Assembly (NCBI GenBank): GCA_023259635.1
Contig: JALRGX010000122.1
Coordinates: forward strand, 1-45,096
Reading direction: 5' to 3'
Origin: Methylotenera sp.
GTDB lineage: Bacteria > Pseudomonadota > Gammaproteobacteria > Burkholderiales > Methylophilaceae
Length of the DNA stretch: 45,096 nt
In this document: positions 42,603-45,096 of the stretch, one piece after another
Position numbering within the stretch: position 1 is the stretch's first letter
Layout of the letters: each line of letters begins with the position of its first letter
The notes under the pieces: model-generated
Told to the model about the DNA's origin: nothing
The model's database searches: none
The model's input: the letters and a program-made list of their open reading frames with translations, nothing else
Program-made: the position numbers and the translations under genes

Positions 42603-44951
42603 TTGATAGCAATATTGACGCTGACAATTATCCATAGAACAACTGCTTACGTAGATTATCCTTTCGAAGCAATTAGTCCCGCAGTTCTAAACGAATTGCA
42701 AGCGGCTTTGTATCGACTCTCGCAGAAGAAGTATAAAGAGCAGAGAATGAATCTTCTGCGTTGCTTAGAGTGCTATCTTCAAGTTACCGAACAGCAACTT
42801 GATATGAATGCATTAACGGGTGCTGTATTCTCGCAAATATCAAATTCGTTTATGGGAGCATTGGCTTCAGGTATCTTAGTTCGTAGCTCAGTCAAGGGTA
42901 GCAATTTATCCGCATGGCTTAGACTTATGGATGAGCTAAAAATTAAATTCCCAAATCTTGAAGTCGTAAGGCTAAGGTCGAAATTTGTTCCTAATGGTTT
43001 AGATATAGAGTCATTGATAAGTCAATTTAAAGCTAAGGTGTTAAACGAAGATAAAGTGTGGCTCTGGCGTGGATGGGTTACAAAAAGCCGTGACAATGTG
43101 GTAATCATTGCTCCCCTTTATCCAATATATAATCGATTAGGCCGTAAGTTTACCCAGCTGTTCTTCGAAATTATAGAAAGTTACTGTGGGGCAAGGAAAT
43201 GCCGTCATGTTCCTTGTTTAAGGTCTTTGGCGTTATTTATAGGTCAGTATCCAAGTAACATTACTCCAGATGATTTCTTAAACCCTGGATTCATGGGAAA
43301 ATTTTGGCGAGATTTTTTTATATATTTCGTTACTAATGCTTATTCACATGGAAGTGGAGCACGTTTATCAACAATCGTCACTCAATGGCGTAATCATTTC
43401 CTTGCATTTATTTCGGATTATCTAATTCCTTCTGGCCTATTTGTTGAGTCATGGGGTGCTCTTCCTTCTCCAGAGCCGAAACGTGTATCAGGAGCAAACA
43501 CTAATATAATATGCACAGACCTCGGACATGAGGTCAAAAGCAAACTGCTTACACATATTCCATTGCATGTCAGTGACGAAGAGGCAATCCACTTATTGTT
43601 TAAAAAAATTGAGGAGGATTTTCGAGTTGTTACTGAATGGGCAGCATGGTCATGCAATGATATATGGGAGCGTTATGAGCGAAGGATTGCTTTAAGTCCG
43701 CTTGGAAGCCCACGGGTAATTCAGCCGATAGGAGGGCTAGGCGTGAATGTTTCATGGCTCACAGATCGCAACAATCCTGATCACTTGCGGAACGCGTGCG
43801 CGACTTTTGCTTTACATGGGTTCCAAGTAGCCGCCGATACTTGGTTGCGTAAGCTATATCCAGTGCCCATAACACAGACAGCAGTAGAGTTGGCGCTCCC
43901 AGTTACAGATGCTCTTCTACCACACTGCTTTGTTCTTGTGGCTAATCATCCTGAAATTACTCCTTCGTTCCTTGAAAATTTAGAGGTGTATGACAAGAAC
44001 GGTAAGATAATAGGATTCGTGCCTGTGGATGGGGGATATAAATTAATTAGCCATAAAGGTCGGCGCAATAATCCAAATCTAGGCCAACAAATAGTTACGT
44101 TAAATTCTAAAACTATTAAGGTAGTTCAGCAGATGTTGATCTTAACTAATCCAATAAGAGATTACCTTCGTAATCGCAACGATGATCAATGGAGGTTCCT
44201 GTTATTAACCTGTCCAAAAGGATTCGGATATCCTCAACGCGTCAGAAATTTGTCGGCTAGCACAAGTGAGCCCAGTAGGAAGCTTCAACTGGTGGAAGGA
44301 TTGGGTAAGACTTCAGAACTATCTTTAAGTGAGCGAACAAGTTTGATTGAACGCACCAGTCTTCCAGCTCTACGTGCAAGCGCTGGTGTTTTAATATATT
44401 TAAAAACAATGAGCGCAGAAAAAATGTCTAAGGCTCTTGGACATGCAACATATAGTCATAGATTGCTTGAGCATTATTTACCCAAACCCATTTTAGAGTT
44501 CTTTCAAGATCGTTGGGTGCGAATATTCCAGACTGGGATTATTGTCGAAGCGATGAAAGAAAGCCCATATTTACTTGAAGCTGCTAATTTTTCAAGCATG
44601 GATGAACTGCACGAATTTCTATCTAATCATGCACTGTTTGAATTCCCGCAGAATATAAATTCTCCGGCACTTGGTAAGAGTATGCTTAGTCGCCAACCAA
44701 CAAAAGGCAATGAGATAATTTTTGGCGTAAATTCTGGAATTCTTACAGCCTTAATCAGCTTAGAGAAAACCGTAAATGACCATCCACATACAGTTGACTC
44801 ACGAGCAATCTACTGGGCAGGGATATCTGCACAGTTAGTAAAGTATATCGAGTCATCAATGACTGATAGGGCTGACTTGCAATCGTATCTTGAGGTCGCT
44901 CGTAAACACGCACGACCATTCAGCATACAAGGATTGCTTCATGGCGATTAG
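42603..44951 (+). CDS. Large tyrosine recombinase/integrase of comM-inserted element
   Basis: 782-residue protein, much longer than common phage integrases. The C-terminal third carries a tyrosine-recombinase-like core: LPALRAS with Arg591, KALGHATYSH with His614, and candidate nucleophile Tyr625 in LLEHYLP. The His of the usual HxxR is Pro588, and I could not place the first catalytic Arg with confidence. The N-terminal 550 residues match nothing I recognise. The start is uncertain: TTG 42603 is the first possible codon after an in-frame stop, and no ribosome site is evident. The end overlaps a second ORF by 11 bases, suggesting a multi-recombinase module. Lower GC than comM fits recent transfer. 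Confidence 0.7.
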   Translation: MIAILTLTIIHRTTAYVDYPFEAISPAVLNELQAALYRLSQKKYKEQRMNLLRCLECYLQVTEQQLDMNALTGAVFSQISNSFMGALASGILVRSSVKGSNLSAWLRLMDELKIKFPNLEVVRLRSKFVPNGLDIESLISQFKAKVLNEDKVWLWRGWVTKSRDNVVIIAPLYPIYNRLGRKFTQLFFEIIESYCGARKCRHVPCLRSLALFIGQYPSNITPDDFLNPGFMGKFWRDFFIYFVTNAYSHGSGARLSTIVTQWRNHFLAFISDYLIPSGLFVESWGALPSPEPKRVSGANTNIICTDLGHEVKSKLLTHIPLHVSDEEAIHLLFKKIEEDFRVVTEWAAWSCNDIWERYERRIALSPLGSPRVIQPIGGLGVNVSWLTDRNNPDHLRNACATFALHGFQVAADTWLRKLYPVPITQTAVELALPVTDALLPHCFVLVANHPEITPSFLENLEVYDKNGKIIGFVPVDGGYKLISHKGRRNNPNLGQQIVTLNSKTIKVVQQMLILTNPIRDYLRNRNDDQWRFLLLTCPKGFGYPQRVRNLSASTSEPSRKLQLVEGLGKTSELSLSERTSLIERTSLPALRASAGVLIYLKTMSAEKMSKALGHATYSHRLLEHYLPKPILEFFQDRWVRIFQTGIIVEAMKESPYLLEAANFSSMDELHEFLSNHALFEFPQNINSPALGKSMLSRQPTKGNEIIFGVNSGILTALISLEKTVNDHPHTVDSRAIYWAGISAQLVKYIESSMTDRADLQSYLEVARKHARPFSIQGLLHGD

Positions 44952-45006
44952 CAAAATATACACTGAAGAGCTAGAGTTTCTCAATCTGAATCGCTCCGGG
45001 TTTTGA
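44941..45006 (+). pseudogene. Second gene of the integrase module, broken by IS after about 15 codons
   Basis: An ATG at 44941 lies inside the last codons of the recombinase (11-base overlap) and opens MAISKIYTEELEFLN. At about 44987 the sequence changes to an IS3-type end, and the frame stops at 45004-45006. The tight overlap suggests a translationally coupled partner protein. Its identity cannot be told from 15 residues. Confidence 0.5.
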
Positions 45007-45096
45007 GGAGGCTCTAAATCATGAGAACATGGAGCCATTATGAACAAGACAAGCAAATTTTCCCCGGAAGTCAAAGAACGCGCAGTGCGCATGGTA
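44987..45096 (+). mobile_element. Left end of an IS3-family insertion sequence (runs off right edge)
   Basis: The stretch from TGAATCGCTCCGGGTTTTGA onward resembles the terminal inverted repeat of IS3-family elements. It is followed within 60 bases by a transposase OrfA start. The exact first base and the right end cannot be fixed from this window. Confidence 0.7.
45040..45096 (+). CDS. IS3-family transposase OrfA, first 19 codons
   Basis: ATG at 45040, open to the window edge. MNKTSKFSPEVKERAVRMV is the typical start of the helix-turn-helix OrfA of IS3-group elements. OrfB, made by frameshift fusion in this family, would lie outside the window. Confidence 0.8.
   Translation, partial: MNKTSKFSPEVKERAVRMV

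Noticed and set aside
42540-45096. Prophage
   Set aside because: No structural, packaging or lysis genes are visible; only recombinase-type and IS sequences.

Overview
The window looks like a piece of a betaproteobacterial chromosome, most likely Methylophilaceae (Methylotenera-like). The reasons are a moderate GC content, the gene order ponA / pilMNOPQ-aroK-aroB-dgt, the block kdsD-kdsC-lptCAB-rpoN-hpf-hprK-rapZ-PTS, and glnK-amtB next to ubiK-comM. The taxonomic call is inference from protein appearance and synteny; no search was run.

Layout. 1-593: the start of a porin gene on the minus strand, running off the left edge. 985-1518: a Phd/RelE-type toxin-antitoxin pair behind a palindromic operator-like region. 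1526-4710 (minus): dgt, a repeat-filled spacer, aroB and aroK. 4812-10038 (minus): the complete pilMNOPQ operon for type IV pilus assembly and DNA uptake, ended by a strong hairpin. 10258-12825 (plus): penicillin-binding protein 1A. 12844-15739 (minus): exonuclease III and oligopeptidase A. 15910-26560 (minus): a long envelope and regulation block reading kdsD, kdsC, lptC, lptA, lptB, rpoN, hpf, hprK, rapZ, EIIA-Man-like, ptsH, ptsI, and then a DUF4870 membrane protein. ptsN is missing from its usual place. 26877-32190 (plus): a KefB-like antiporter, a ThiO-like oxidase, trpG, trpD and a DUF3465 lipoprotein. 32406-38078 (minus): a glycosidase-like/WaaP-kinase-like fusion, an LTA-synthase-type sulfatase-fold enzyme and an LplT-like MFS transporter. 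38524-41184 (minus): a TorF-like outer-membrane protein, glnK and amtB, preceded by a near-perfect sigma-54 promoter. 41360-45096 (plus): ubiK, then comM cut off inside its Walker B motif by a mobile element. That element carries a large tyrosine recombinase and a second ORF broken by an IS3-type insertion that runs off the right edge.

How the parts fit. The rpoN product should drive the sigma-54 promoter at 41235-41251, tying the outer-membrane protein, GlnK and AmtB into one nitrogen-response operon. KdsD, KdsC and LptCAB make and export Kdo-containing LPS, and the 32.4-36.6 kb pair may modify an envelope glycan or lipid. PilMNOPQ and ComM belong to the same process (type IV pilus function and natural transformation), but comM is disrupted here.

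Non-coding structure. A MITE-like repeat with 19-bp terminal inverted repeats occurs twice in opposite orientation (15768-15910 and 32197-32397). The second copy carries an extra segment with three hairpins. A separate family of inverted intergenic repeats fills 2.7-3.0 kb. A perfect 15-bp inverted repeat sits between the TorF-like gene and glnK. I saw no tRNA, rRNA or CRISPR array.
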